Source: Halorussus pelagicus | GTDB taxonomy: Archaea > Halobacteriota > Halobacteria > Halobacteriales > Haladaptataceae | NCBI RefSeq assembly: GCF_004087835.1 | Contig: NZ_CP035119.1 | Coordinates: 1,426,001-1,490,000 of the forward strand | Reading direction: 5' to 3' | DNA: 64,000 nt | Shown here: in pieces, positions 9,348 to 18,655 of the stretch | Layout of the letters: each line of letters starts with the position of its first letter | Position numbering within the stretch: the stretch's first letter is position 1 | Notes under the pieces: generated by a model | Told to the model about the DNA's origin: nothing | Databases searched by the model: none | The model's input: the letters and a program-made list of their open reading frames with translations, nothing else | Translations under genes and position numbers: made by a program

Positions 9348-10745
9348 TCAGTCGGCGGTCGCAGTCGCTTTCTCCGCGGCGCGTTCGAGCATCCCGTTGT
9401 TCGTCGTGTAGTAGTAGTAACACCCCGCACCGACCGCGCCGACGACGTTCGAAATCGTGACGCCCCAGAACACCGCGTAGACGCCGAAGTCGAACCAGAA
9501 CGCGCCGACAGCGGCGATGGGAAGCCGGACAGCCCAGTATTTCAGCAGGCCCACAACCATGCTGACTTTGGTCCGGCGAGCACCGTTGAATCCGGCGTTG
9601 AAGGCGAACGTCACGCCGATGGCCCAGTAGCCGAGAACGAGGATTTTGAGGTACTCGACGGTCATCGAGAGCGCTTCCGGACTCATGTCCACGACGAAGA
9701 AGTTGACCAGCGGTTCGGGCGCGACCCACTGGACGACGCCAGCGAGCGTGAGTCCGACCGCGGCGATTGTCGCGCTGACCCACGTCGTTCGCCGGGCGCG
9801 AGCGGGGTTGTCTGCGCCGAGGTTCTGGCCGATGATGCTCTGGGCCGCGCCTGAGAGGCCCTGTGCCGGGATGAATGCCACGCTGGCGATTCGCGCGCCG
9901 ACGGTGTAGGCCGCGAGACCCGCCGCGCCGCCGACCGTCGAGACGAGCGCGATGAGGAGGACGCGGACGAGCTGGCTCACCGCACGTTGGGTGCCGGTCG
10001 GCACGCCGATTTCGAGGATTTCGCGGTACTCCTCGATGTCGAAACTGATCGACCTGTTCGTGAACGTGAGTCCGTCACGGCCGCGCAGAATCATCCCGAG
10101 CGCGAGCAGGAGACCGGCGGCGTAGCCGATGCCGGTCGCCAGCGCCGCGCCCTGAACGCCCATCTCGGCGAACGGACCCCACCCGAGGATGAGAACTGGG
10201 TCGAGACCGATGTTGACGCCGACGGCGGTGAGGTTGATGTAAAGCGCGGCCCGCGAGTCGCCCCATCCGATGAACGAGTATTCGAGCGCGTCGCTCGTCA
10301 TCGCAAACGGGAACCCGAACATGTAGGTCGAGAGGTACGTAGCGGCGAGCGTCGTCACGCCGCCCTCGTTCACCAACAGTTCGACGACGGTCCCTGCGCT
10401 GGCGAAGACGACGATGGCACACGCGATGCCCCCGAAGAGCGCGAGCGTCGCGCCGTGGAACGCCGCCCGGCGTCCTCCCGACGCGTCGTCGCCGCCCACG
10501 CGCTGAGAGACGACGACCTGTGTCCCCGTGTTCACGACGACGGCCAGACTGAAGATGAGTCCGATAGTGGGGAAGTTCACGCCGACGGCGGCGACTGCGT
10601 TCTCTCCGAGTCGCCCGACCCAGAACGTGTCGATGACCTGTTGGGCAACCTGCACGAGGTTCTGGAGGACTAGCGGAGCTGCAAGGAGCAGTAGAGAGCG
10701 GACGAGCGAGCCGTCAGTGATTTCTTCCCGCGATACGTTTACCAT
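9348..10745 (-). CDS. MATE-family multidrug/cation exporter
   Basis: 465 residues with about twelve membrane segments arranged as two homologous halves. Typical MATE features include SLLLLAAPLVLQNL at the start, DTFWVGRLGENAVAAVG in helix 2, GTQVVVSQRVGG, and the second-half APLLILG-like segment. It exports organic compounds in exchange for Na+ or H+ across the cytoplasmic membrane. The substrate is unknown. The gene converges with the helicase gene (16-bp gap) and is divergent from the aldolase gene. Confidence 0.9.
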   Translation of the reverse strand: MVNVSREEITDGSLVRSLLLLAAPLVLQNLVQVAQQVIDTFWVGRLGENAVAAVGVNFPTIGLIFSLAVVVNTGTQVVVSQRVGGDDASGGRRAAFHGATLALFGGIACAIVVFASAGTVVELLVNEGGVTTLAATYLSTYMFGFPFAMTSDALEYSFIGWGDSRAALYINLTAVGVNIGLDPVLILGWGPFAEMGVQGAALATGIGYAAGLLLALGMILRGRDGLTFTNRSISFDIEEYREILEIGVPTGTQRAVSQLVRVLLIALVSTVGGAAGLAAYTVGARIASVAFIPAQGLSGAAQSIIGQNLGADNPARARRTTWVSATIAAVGLTLAGVVQWVAPEPLVNFFVVDMSPEALSMTVEYLKILVLGYWAIGVTFAFNAGFNGARRTKVSMVVGLLKYWAVRLPIAAVGAFWFDFGVYAVFWGVTISNVVGAVGAGCYYYYTTNNGMLERAAEKATATAD

Positions 10746-10870
10746 CGTTTTCTACTTGTTATCAGTAATTAAATCTCGCACTCGATGATAAATTTTCCGA
10801 AGTGTTGGCGGACTGTGATTCGAATAGCTATGTCAACTCGAAGAACGTTGAAAAACGTTCTGTCCGGGGA

Positions 10871-10880
10871 GAATATATAG
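10871..10880 (+). promoter_or_regulatory. TATA box of the class II aldolase gene
   Basis: GAATATATAG centred about 30 bp before the ATG at 10907. This spacing predicts transcription starting at or next to the start codon, the leaderless pattern usual in haloarchaea. It supports ATG 10907 over longer in-frame starts. Confidence 0.6.
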
Positions 10881-10906
10881 CTACTCCTCCACGGTCCGAA
10901 CGAACT

Positions 10907-11542
10907 ATGCTCGGAGCAGAACGTCGCGCAGTCGCTACTCGCGCGCCCGACCTCGCAAGTCTCACGCCCGGCCGGACCGGCAACCTGAGCGTCCGGCGCG
11001 ACGATAATTTCGCTGTCACGCCGACGGGGGTCGCCTACGACCGCATCGCCGCCGCCGACGTGCCGGTGGTCTCGCTGGAGGGTGAACAGGTCGCGGGCGA
11101 CAGCGCACCGTCGAGCGAGACGCCGATGCACAGCGCGGTTTACCGGGAGTTCGACGCTGGTGCAATCGTCCACACCCACTCGCCGTGGGCCTCGACGCTG
11201 GCGATTCTCCACGAACCGATTCCGCCGGTCCACTACATGCTCGCGCTCGCCGGGACCACGGTTCCGGTCGCGGACTACGCCACCTACGGCACGGCCGAAC
11301 TCGCCGCAAACGCCGTCGAAGCGATGGAGACCGCTGACGCCGAGGCGTGCCTGCTGGCCAATCACGGCCTGCTCGCCACCGGCGAAGACGCCGATTCCGC
11401 GCTCGAAACCGCCATCAACGTCGAATACACCGCTCGCATCTACTGTCAGGCGAAGGCCTTTGGCGACCCCGTGGAACTGAGCCACGAGGAGATGGCCGCC
11501 GTCGCCGAGAAGTTCGAGGGGTACGGACAGGACGAGGAGTAG
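10907..11542 (+). CDS. fucA: Class II aldolase (fuculose-phosphate aldolase-like)
   Basis: 211 residues. Zn-dependent aldolase cleaving or forming sugar phosphates. The metal ligands are the two histidines in IVHTHSPW and the later His in ANHGLLA, and the catalytic Glu sits in SSETPMHS, in the same order as FucA. The phosphate-binding TGNLSVR loop is near residue 25. Substrate (fuculose, ribulose or 5-deoxy sugar phosphate) cannot be decided. Translation from 10802 would add a non-homologous tail preceding the TATA box, so the internal ATG was chosen. Confidence 0.85.
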   Translation: MLGAERRAVATRAPDLASLTPGRTGNLSVRRDDNFAVTPTGVAYDRIAAADVPVVSLEGEQVAGDSAPSSETPMHSAVYREFDAGAIVHTHSPWASTLAILHEPIPPVHYMLALAGTTVPVADYATYGTAELAANAVEAMETADAEACLLANHGLLATGEDADSALETAINVEYTARIYCQAKAFGDPVELSHEEMAAVAEKFEGYGQDEE

Positions 11543-11654
11543 CGGTTTTGGGTCGCTCGAAGTTACGAAACATTTCGCTCCTCTTCGCTTTCCCGCCCTG
11601 TTTCGCTCGGTGGATTATTCGATTTGGCGCATGCTGGCGTCTGCGCGAACGGTA

Positions 11655-11673
11655 CGCGGCGCGGAGCGCCGCG
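11655..11673. repeat. GC-rich perfect hairpin
   Basis: CGCGGCGC and GCGCCGCG flank the 3-nt loop GGA. It lies about 110 bp after the aldolase stop codon. It could end transcription or be a remnant of a small repeat element. Confidence 0.45.
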
Positions 11674-11716
11674 ACAAGCGAGCGGTGGAACCGCGAGCAG
11701 ACGTGAGCGCATGGCT

Positions 11717-11739
11717 CGGAAGACGCAGGTTGTCTTCCG
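11717..11739. repeat. Perfect 8-bp stem hairpin
   Basis: CGGAAGAC and GTCTTCCG are separated by GCAGGTT. It lies between convergent genes, where bidirectional terminators are expected, although there is no T-run directly after it. Confidence 0.4.
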
Positions 11740-11916
11740 GTAGATGACCGAACGAAGTGAGGGAAGCGGTTGGGGAGGCGTGAGGCTGCTGCCGTGCTGT
11801 GCAGTCGTGCTAGGCGTCGGCAGTAGCTAGCTTCGACTCGACTTACCACTCCACCCGCCGAGCCGACGAAACTCACGAAGTCGATGAAACGACACGAAGA
11901 CGAACACGGCAAAGAA

Positions 11917-12255
11917 TCAGGATTCGGTGTTCGTGTTGTCGGTGTCCGACTCGGAGTAGTCGGCGGACTCGGTCCGGGTCGTCGCGTCGCGCTTGCGGCG
12001 CGCGCGAGCGGCCCGCCGACTCGCGCGTCCCATCTTGTAGGCGGTGTAGAACAGGTAGATACCCGCAACGCCGACGAGGGCGTAGATGAGGTACTCGACG
12101 GTCTCGGCCGGACCGGGCTGGAAAATCGGCTCCAGCGCGAGGCTGACGATGTTGACGGCGTCGCCGGTCAGCCCCGTCACGCCGAGGATGCCCCACGTTA
12201 TCGCACCGACGGCGACGAGCAGGATGGCAAGCCAGTCGAACACGTTGGTCTTCAT
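11917..12255 (-). CDS. DUF378-family membrane protein
   Basis: 112 residues. N-terminal MKTNVFDWLAILLVAVGAI then TWGILGVTG gives the DUF378 signature (W/G-rich first helix). A second helix (TVEYLIYALVGVAGIYLFYTAY) is followed by an Arg-rich stretch and an acidic Ser/Thr/Asp tail. Members are small two-helix proteins of unknown role found in bacteria and haloarchaea. The charged cytoplasmic tail is a local addition. Confidence 0.8.
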   Translation of the reverse strand: MKTNVFDWLAILLVAVGAITWGILGVTGLTGDAVNIVSLALEPIFQPGPAETVEYLIYALVGVAGIYLFYTAYKMGRASRRAARARRKRDATTRTESADYSESDTDNTNTES

Positions 12256-12487
12256 AAATTGATGTAGGGATTTGATGTGCTTTGTTATTTTGGCCTTATT
12301 AGTCTCGGTGGCGCGTCGTACTCTGGTTCCGGTTCGTCTCGCTCGGTTTCGACGCCGGGGTTTCCGTTTCGACTTCGAGGGTCAGTGTGAGCAGGGATGT
12401 CTGCCCTTCGACCGCAAAACCGACCGAACGCCCACCTCGCCCGCGAATACCCTACCCTTTTCACCACCCGCGACCAACACCCGACCA

Positions 12488-13426
12488 ATGAGTCGCCGCC
12501 GGAAACCTGACTGGCTCAAGATGCAACCGCCATCCGGCCAAGAGTTCACGGGCATCAAGCAGACGTTGCGCGACCACGACCTTCACACGGTTTGCGAGGA
12601 GGCCAATTGCCCGAACCTCGGCGAGTGTTGGAGCGGGAAAAACTCCGAGTCCGGAGGCACCGCGACGTTCATGCTGATGGGCGACCAGTGTACCCGCAAC
12701 TGCGGGTTCTGCGACGTGGACACCGGCGGCGGTCAACCCTTGGACCCCGACGAACCCGCGAACGTGGCGAGCGCCGTCGCCGAAATCGGTCTCGACTACG
12801 TGGTCCTCACGTCGGTGGACCGCGACGACTTGGAGGGACAGGGCGCGGCCCACTTCGCCCAGACCATCCGGGAAATCAAAGAGCGCGACCCCTCGATTCT
12901 CGTGGAAGTCCTCATCCCCGACTTCCGGGGCGAAGAGGACCTCATTCAAAAGATTATCGACGCCGAACCGGACGTTATCGCGCACAACGTCGAGACGGTC
13001 GAGCGCCTTCAGCAACCCGTCAGGGACCCCCGCGCGGGGTACGAACAGAGCCTGAGCGTCCTCGAACAGGTCGAGCGCGAGTCCGACATCTACACGAAGA
13101 CCTCCATCATGCTCGGCGTCGGCGAGTACGACCACGAGGTCTACCAGACCCTCTCGGACTTGCGAGAGACCGACGTGGACGTGGTGACGCTCGGCCAGTA
13201 CCTCCAACCGTCGCGCACCCACCTCGACGTGGAGACGTACGTCCACCCGGCGAAGTTCGAGACGTGGCGTCGGGTCGCCGAGGAGGAACTGGACTTCCTC
13301 TACTGCGCCAGCGGTCCGATGGTCCGGTCGTCGTACAAGGCGGGCGAACTGTTCGTTGACGCCGTGTTACGCGACGGCAAGACCGTCGAGCAGGCGCGGC
13401 GGGAAGCCCGAAGGGCTTCCGTTTGA
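12488..13426 (+). CDS. lipA: Lipoyl synthase (radical SAM)
   Basis: Inserts two sulfurs into octanoyl groups on lipoyl domains. 312 residues from ATG 12488. The auxiliary cluster motif CEEANCPNLGEC is followed by the radical-SAM motif CTRNCGFC, and the C-terminal RSSYKAGE supplies the serine ligand, so all functional residues are present. Its position just upstream of the E1/E2 genes of an oxo-acid dehydrogenase fits its job of modifying the E2 lipoyl lysine (residue 43 of the E2 at 15887). The longer upstream frame shows no homology. Confidence 0.95.
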   Translation: MSRRRKPDWLKMQPPSGQEFTGIKQTLRDHDLHTVCEEANCPNLGECWSGKNSESGGTATFMLMGDQCTRNCGFCDVDTGGGQPLDPDEPANVASAVAEIGLDYVVLTSVDRDDLEGQGAAHFAQTIREIKERDPSILVEVLIPDFRGEEDLIQKIIDAEPDVIAHNVETVERLQQPVRDPRAGYEQSLSVLEQVERESDIYTKTSIMLGVGEYDHEVYQTLSDLRETDVDVVTLGQYLQPSRTHLDVETYVHPAKFETWRRVAEEELDFLYCASGPMVRSSYKAGELFVDAVLRDGKTVEQARREARRASV

Positions 13427-13758
13427 GCGAACGGCGAAGCCGTGAGCCGCGATGCTCGCAGGGCCTCGGTGTGAGCGAGCGGCGAAATCGCGCGCTGCGA
13501 GGCTCACGACGGCGTCGCGGCGTCGGTGTGCATCGTCGTATATTTTGCCGCAATAATTGCCGTTCGTCCACCAGACTTCCCGTATACACCAACTCCGCCA
13601 GACGAACGTCTATCTTTCTGAAGAAAAGTTTAGAAAGCGCCGATTTCTTCGGGGGAAAATGTCTGTTCGCGTGAGGAACCCCCGTGATAATCGTACCTCC
13701 GGAAAGTTAGTTACGAAAACCCTATTACGCCAGCGGGAGACCGTTTCGATATGTCAGG
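13427..13758. other. Gap between lipA and the E1alpha gene
   Basis: The first 100 bases hold imperfect repeats of the GAGCGA(A/G)CGGCGAA type also seen in other spacers of this window. The last 200 bases are lower in GC. No ORF with haloarchaeal composition and a proper end was found. The dehydrogenase promoter should lie near its 3' end. Confidence 0.4.
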
Positions 13759-14880
13759 ATGGGTTCGACCGTGAGCATCGTACACCAAGACCCGCAGGAC
13801 CGCGTTCAGGTCCTCGACGAGGACGGTAACGTGGTAGAAGGCGCGGACGTGCCCGACATCTCCGACGAGGAGATGGTGGCCATGTACCGCGAGATGAAAC
13901 TGACCCGCCACTTCGACGAGCGAGCGGTCTCGCTCAACCGACAGGGACGGATGGGGACGTACCCGCCGCTCTCGGGCCAAGAGGGTGCCCAAATCGGAAG
14001 CGCCCACGCGCTGGCCGACGACGACTGGCTGTTTCCGAGTTATCGGGAACACGGCGCGGCGCTGGTCCGTGGTCTCTCGCTGAAACAGACCCTGCTGTAC
14101 TGGATGGGCCACGAGCAGGGCAACGCCATCCCCGACGACACCAACATCTTCACCGTCGCGGTGCCCATCGCCACCCAGATTCCCCACGCGACCGGCGCGT
14201 CGTGGGCGTCGAAACTCAAAGGCGAGGAGAAGGCCTTCGTTTGTTACTTCGGCGACGGCGCGACCAGTGAGGGCGACTTCCACGAGGGTCTGAACTTCGC
14301 GGGCGTCTTCGACACGCCGACGGTCTTCTTCTGCAACAACAACCAGTGGGCGATTTCGGTGCCGCGCGAGCGCCAGACCGCGTCCGCGACCATCGCCCAG
14401 AAGGCCCAAGCGTACGGCTTCGAGGGCGTGCAGGTTGACGGGATGGACCCCCTCGCGGTGTACAAGGTGACCAAGGAGGCCGTCGAGAAGGCCAAAGACC
14501 CCGGCGAGGACGACCTCCGGCCGACGCTCATCGAGGCGGTGCAGTACCGCTACGGTGCCCACACGACGGCCGACGACCCGTCGGTCTACCGCGAGGACGA
14601 GGAAGTCGAGGAGTGGAAACAGAAGGACCCGATTCCGCGGCTGGAGGCGTTCCTCCGAGACCGCGGCGTCTTAGACGACGAGACGGTCGAAGCCATCGAA
14701 CAGGAAGTCAAAGAGACGGTCGCGGACGCCATCGATGCCGCGGAAGCGGTCGAGCGCCCCGACCCCGACGAAATCTTCGCGCACGTCTACGCCGACATGC
14801 CTAAGCACCTCCGCGAACAACGCGACTGGTTCGAGGGCATCCAAGAGCAGTACGGCGACGACGCGCTTCTGGAGGACTAA
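13759..14880 (+). CDS. pdhA: 2-oxoacid dehydrogenase E1 component, alpha subunit
   Basis: 373 residues. The thiamine-diphosphate motif starts [13 protein letters not shown] and ends in [15 protein letters not shown] and the phosphorylation-loop-like [13 protein letters not shown] match the E1-alpha family. With E1-beta it decarboxylates a 2-oxoacid and acylates lipoyl-E2. It is labelled pyruvate dehydrogenase by similarity. Haloarchaeal complexes have been linked to branched-chain 2-oxoacids, so the substrate is open. It begins an operon with E1-beta (3-bp gap) and E2. Confidence 0.92.
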   Translation: MGSTVSIVHQDPQDRVQVLDEDGNVVEGADVPDISDEEMVAMYREMKLTRHFDERAVSLNRQGRMGTYPPLSGQEGAQIGSAHALADDDWLFPSYREHGAALVRGLSLKQTLLYWMGHEQGNAIPDDTNIFTVAVPIATQIPHATGASWASKLKGEEKAFVCYFGDGATSEGDFHEGLNFAGVFDTPTVFFCNNNQWAISVPRERQTASATIAQKAQAYGFEGVQVDGMDPLAVYKVTKEAVEKAKDPGEDDLRPTLIEAVQYRYGAHTTADDPSVYREDEEVEEWKQKDPIPRLEAFLRDRGVLDDETVEAIEQEVKETVADAIDAAEAVERPDPDEIFAHVYADMPKHLREQRDWFEGIQEQYGDDALLED

Positions 14881-14883
14881 CCA

Positions 14884-15885
14884 ATGAGTCAACAAGAACA
14901 ACAACAAGAGACTGAGAACCTCACGCTAGTACAGGCGGTTCGAGATGGACTGTACACCGAGATGCAGCAGGACGACGACGTACTGGTCATGGGCGAGGAC
15001 GTGGGCAAGAACGGCGGCGTGTTCCGCGCCACCGAGGGCCTCTACGACGAGTTCGGCGAGGACCGCGTCATCGACACCCCGCTGGCCGAGTCGGGTATCA
15101 TCGGTACCGCCGTCGGCATGGCGGCCTACGGCCTGAAGCCGATTCCCGAGATTCAGTTCATGGGGTTCATCTACCCCGGTTTCGACCAAATCGTGAGCCA
15201 CGCCGCGCGCATACGCACTCGTAGCCGCGGCCGGTTCACCTGTCCGATGGTCATCCGCGCGCCCTACGGCGGCGGCATTCGCGCGCCGGAACACCACTCC
15301 GAGTCCACGGAGGCCTTTTTCGCCCACCAGCCCGGACTCAAGGTGGTCGTCCCCAGCACGCCCTACGACACCAAGGGCCTGCTGACCGCGGCCATCCGGG
15401 ACCCCGACCCGGTGATGTTCCTCGAACCGAAACTCATCTATCGGGCGTTCCGCGGCGACGTGCCGACCGAATCCTACGAGGTGCCTCTCGGCGAGGCCGC
15501 CGTCCGCACGGAAGGGTCGGACATCTCCGTGTTTACGTGGGGTGCGATGACCCGACCGACCGTCGAGGCCGCCGAGCAGTTGGAGGGCGAAATCGACGTG
15601 GAGGTCGTGGACCTGCGGACCGTCTCGCCGCTCGACGAGGAGACCATCGTCGAGTCGTTCAAGAAGACGGGCCGCGCGGCGGTCGTCCACGAAGCGCCCA
15701 AGAGCGGCGGTCTCGGCGGGGAAATCTCCTCCATCATTCAGGAGGAGGCCCTGCTCTATCAGGAGGCCCCGGTCGAGCGTATTACCGGCTTCGACACGCC
15801 GTTCCCGCTGTACGCGCTCGAAGACTACTACCTGCCGGAACCGGCCCGCATCAAGGAAGGCATCCGGGACGCCGTGGGATTCTAA
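14884..15885 (+). CDS. pdhB: 2-oxoacid dehydrogenase E1 component, beta subunit
   Basis: 333 residues, transketolase-like. Recognisable blocks are VLVMGEDVGKNGGVFRAT, DTPLAESGIIGTAVGMA, RAPYGGGIRAPEHHSES and the C-terminal transketolase domain (VEVVDLRTVSPLDEETI). It completes the thiamine-binding site with the alpha subunit. Starts three bases after the E1-alpha stop and ends one base before E2, indicating translational coupling. Confidence 0.93.
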   Translation: MSQQEQQQETENLTLVQAVRDGLYTEMQQDDDVLVMGEDVGKNGGVFRATEGLYDEFGEDRVIDTPLAESGIIGTAVGMAAYGLKPIPEIQFMGFIYPGFDQIVSHAARIRTRSRGRFTCPMVIRAPYGGGIRAPEHHSESTEAFFAHQPGLKVVVPSTPYDTKGLLTAAIRDPDPVMFLEPKLIYRAFRGDVPTESYEVPLGEAAVRTEGSDISVFTWGAMTRPTVEAAEQLEGEIDVEVVDLRTVSPLDEETIVESFKKTGRAAVVHEAPKSGGLGGEISSIIQEEALLYQEAPVERITGFDTPFPLYALEDYYLPEPARIKEGIRDAVGF

Positions 15886-15886
15886 C

Positions 15887-17425
15887 ATGGTACGAGAATT
15901 CAAACTGCCCGACGTCGGCGAGGGCGTCGCCGAGGGCGAAATTGTCAGTTGGCTGGTCGAGGAGGGCGACGAGGTCACCGAGGACAAAGCGGTCGCCGAA
16001 GTCGAGACCGACAAGGCCATCGTGGAAGTCCCGTCGCCAGTCGATGGCACGGTACGGGAAATCATCCCCGAGGAAGGCGAAGTCGTGGAAGTCGGGTCGG
16101 TCATCATCACCTTCGACGTGGAGGGCGAACCCGTCGAAGAGGGCCAGACGGAGGGCGAAGCCGAGCGCGCCGCGGAGTCCGAAGCGTCCGGCGAGGCCGA
16201 GCAGGCGACGGCGCAGGGCGAGGCGACCGAGGAGACGGTCTCCGAGGAAGTCTCGACTGGCGAGGGCCGCGTGTTCGCCGCCCCGAGCGCGCGCCGCGTC
16301 GCCCGCGAACTCGGCGTCGATATCGCCGCCGTCGAGGGAACCGGCCCGAGCGGTCGCGTGACCGAGCAGGACGTGCGCCAAGCCGCCGAATCGTCCGGCG
16401 CGGACGAGACGAACGCGGGCGACGCGCCCGCCGATTCCGACGATGTGGCCGACCCCCTCGGCGACTCCGACGATACGGCGACGGGCGGCGGCACGAGCGG
16501 TCCGTCACCCGCCTCCATGGAGTCCGCCGACCGCGACCGGACGCTGGCCGCGCCTGCGACCCGGCGCATCGCCGACGAGCAGGGCGTGGACCTGAATGCG
16601 GTCCCGGCGAGCGAACAGCGCGACGGCGAGGCGTTCGTCACCAGCGAGGCCGTGATGCAGTACGCCGAGACCCAACAGCAGGCCCAGCAGTCCCAAGCCG
16701 CGACGGCCGCCGCGACGACCGAGGGCGAGCGCGTCGAGCGCATCCAGTACAAGGGCGTCCGCAAGACCATCGGCGACGCGATGTCCGAGTCGAAGTACAC
16801 CGCGCCCCACGTCACCCACCACGACACCGCCGTGGTCGAGGACCTCGTGAACACCCGCGAACGGCTCAAGCCGGAGGCCGAAGACCGAGGCATCCGACTA
16901 ACCTACATGCCGTTCGTCATGAAGGCCGTGGTCGCCTCGCTCAAGCAACACCCCAAGCTGAACGCCGAGTTGGACGAGGAGGCCGGTGAAATCCTCCGGA
17001 AGAACTACTACAACGTCGGCATAGCGACCGCGACCGACGCCGGACTGATGGTGCCCGTCGTGGACGACGTTGACTCGAAGGGCCTGCTCCAGATTTCCAG
17101 CGAGGTCAACGAAGTGGTCCAGAAGGCCCGCGACCGCTCCATCTCGCGGGACGAGTTGCAAGGCTCGACGTTCAGCGTCACCAACTTCGGCGCTATCGGC
17201 GGCGAGTACGCCACGCCCATCCTCAACTACCCCGAGGTGGGCATTCTCGGTATCGGCGAACTGAAACAGCGCCCGGTCGTCGAAGACGGCGAGGTCGTGG
17301 CTAAACACACCCTGCCGATTTCGCTGTCCATCGACCACCGCATCGTGGACGGTGCCGACGCCGCGGCGTTCGCCAACACGTTCATCGACTACGTCGAGAA
17401 CCCCGAACTGCTCCTGTTGGAGTAG
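15887..17425 (+). CDS. pdhC: Dihydrolipoamide acyltransferase (E2) with two subunit-binding-like domains
   Basis: 512 residues. Lipoyl domain 1-80 with lipoyl Lys43 in VETDKAIVEV; acidic linker; peripheral subunit-binding domain at about 130-167 (AAPSARRVARELGVD); second linker; a second, more degenerate copy at about 220-262 (AAPATRRIADEQGVD); catalytic chloramphenicol-acetyltransferase-like domain from about 285 with the active-site motif HRIVDG at 484-489. It forms the core of the complex and passes acyl groups to CoA. The doubled binding domain is unusual against the one-copy textbook layout. The linkers are strongly acidic, as expected in a high-salt cytoplasm. Confidence 0.94.
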   Translation: MVREFKLPDVGEGVAEGEIVSWLVEEGDEVTEDKAVAEVETDKAIVEVPSPVDGTVREIIPEEGEVVEVGSVIITFDVEGEPVEEGQTEGEAERAAESEASGEAEQATAQGEATEETVSEEVSTGEGRVFAAPSARRVARELGVDIAAVEGTGPSGRVTEQDVRQAAESSGADETNAGDAPADSDDVADPLGDSDDTATGGGTSGPSPASMESADRDRTLAAPATRRIADEQGVDLNAVPASEQRDGEAFVTSEAVMQYAETQQQAQQSQAATAAATTEGERVERIQYKGVRKTIGDAMSESKYTAPHVTHHDTAVVEDLVNTRERLKPEAEDRGIRLTYMPFVMKAVVASLKQHPKLNAELDEEAGEILRKNYYNVGIATATDAGLMVPVVDDVDSKGLLQISSEVNEVVQKARDRSISRDELQGSTFSVTNFGAIGGEYATPILNYPEVGILGIGELKQRPVVEDGEVVAKHTLPISLSIDHRIVDGADAAAFANTFIDYVENPELLLLE

Positions 17426-17523
17426 CACTCTTCGCGCTCCGATTCGTTCCTTTTTCGCCCGGACAGATTCGGACCGTCAGCGACTGTTCGGAGAGTAGCG
17501 ATGGTCTCGGTCGTCCGTCGGCG

Positions 17524-18498
17524 TCAGTCACTTCGGTCGTCCGGGGGCGACGAGTCTCCCGCACCCGCGGTACGTAACTCCGCGAACGCTCGTCGCATGG
17601 TTCGCCGACTGACGAGGGTGAACCCGCCAGCGACAGCGACGAAGCCGACGACGGTCGTGGTCCCGACGGTCTGGCCGAGCAACAGCACCGAGACGAGCGT
17701 CGCCGCGACCGGTTCCAGATACGCCACGAGCGTCGTCTCTGTCGCGCCGACCCGGCGCACGAGCCGAAAGTACAGCAGGTAGCCGCCCGCCCCGGCGACC
17801 AGCGTGACGTACACCAGCGCCCACACCGCGACTGGAGAGAGCGACCGGAGCGGCGGCATCGATTCGCCCCGAAGGACGGTCCCGAAAAACAGCAGTGTCG
17901 CCCCGAGGAGCATCGCCCACCCCTGTAGGGCCTCCGTCGGCAGGTTCTCGTCGAACAACTGGACCGCGACCGACCCGACCGCGAACAGCGTCGTTCCGAG
18001 GAACACGAGTCCGACTCCGGTCGCCGTCGCCGAGAACGTCGCCGCTCCGACCGTGGGCTGTGAGAGGACGACGACTCCGGCGAGTCCGAGACAGAACCCG
18101 GCCACGTCCACGAACCCGCGAGATTCCCCGAGCATCGGCACGGCGACGAGCGCCGCCACGACCGGCGACATCGTCGTCACGACCGACGCGACTGCTCCGG
18201 AGACGTACTGCGTTCCCAGATACAGCCCCGCCTGATACCCGCCGAACATAAACCCGCCGACGACGGCGATACCGGCGAGTTCGCGCCGAGTTCGGGGCAG
18301 GAACCGATCCGACTTGAACGTCGCGTACGCGAGGACGATACAACCCGAAACGGCGTAGCGGATTCCGGCGGCGGCCAGTGGCGGAAGTTGTGCGACGACG
18401 ACCTCGATAGCCGGGAAGCCCGCTCCCCAGAGGAGACCGAGACCGACGATAGCAAGCCCTGCGGGAACATGGAGTCGAGTTCGGAGTTTCTCGAACAT
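17524..18498 (-). CDS. DMT-family transporter (EamA type)
   Basis: 324 residues with ten hydrophobic segments in two EamA halves. The first half ends around LAGVVVLSQP. The second contains GYLLYFRLVRRVGATETTLVAYLEPV, the typical conserved patch. It probably exports amino acids or metabolites. It is transcribed divergently from an Lrp-type regulator, and the space between holds an inverted repeat (18568-18593), so that regulator is a good candidate to control it. Confidence 0.88.
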   Translation of the reverse strand: MFEKLRTRLHVPAGLAIVGLGLLWGAGFPAIEVVVAQLPPLAAAGIRYAVSGCIVLAYATFKSDRFLPRTRRELAGIAVVGGFMFGGYQAGLYLGTQYVSGAVASVVTTMSPVVAALVAVPMLGESRGFVDVAGFCLGLAGVVVLSQPTVGAATFSATATGVGLVFLGTTLFAVGSVAVQLFDENLPTEALQGWAMLLGATLLFFGTVLRGESMPPLRSLSPVAVWALVYVTLVAGAGGYLLYFRLVRRVGATETTLVAYLEPVAATLVSVLLLGQTVGTTTVVGFVAVAGGFTLVSRRTMRRAFAELRTAGAGDSSPPDDRSD

Positions 18499-18567
18499 CG
18501 CGTGTCGTGCGTCGGTTCTCTCCCGATTGCCAATAATCGGACTCTCCCGGCAACCACTCGATTGGAA

Positions 18568-18626
18568 TTCGAAGTTTACGAAGTAACTTCGAAATAGAAC
18601 TGCTTTGGCGACTCTAATTCGAAGTT
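18568..18626. promoter_or_regulatory. Inverted repeat plus third half-site between transporter and Lrp regulator
   Basis: TTCGAAGTT (18568-18576) and its exact complement AACTTCGAA (18585-18593) flank an 8-bp spacer that itself contains CGAAGT. A third TTCGAAGTT lies at 18618-18626, fifty bases from the first, about five DNA turns. This is the kind of phased array bound by Lrp/AsnC octamers, so autoregulation and control of the exporter are inferred. Confidence 0.6.
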
Positions 18627-18655
18627 ATTACAGGAATATGGAGTTACCACGAGCC

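Larger units (their letters stand above)
11543..11916. other. Gene-free stretch with two strong hairpins
   Basis: No coding frame is convincing. Two perfect inverted repeats stand out: 11655-11673 (8-bp GC-only stem, 3-nt loop) and 11717-11739 (8-bp stem CGGAAGAC, 7-nt loop). The DNA is also full of GAGCGAACG/GAAGTGAGGG-type words that recur in other haloarchaeal intergenic spacers. Confidence 0.45.

Noticed and set aside
14926-16893. A 655-codon frame antisense to E1beta and E2
   Set aside because: Ser/Thr/Ala-rich low-complexity translation opposite two certain enzymes.
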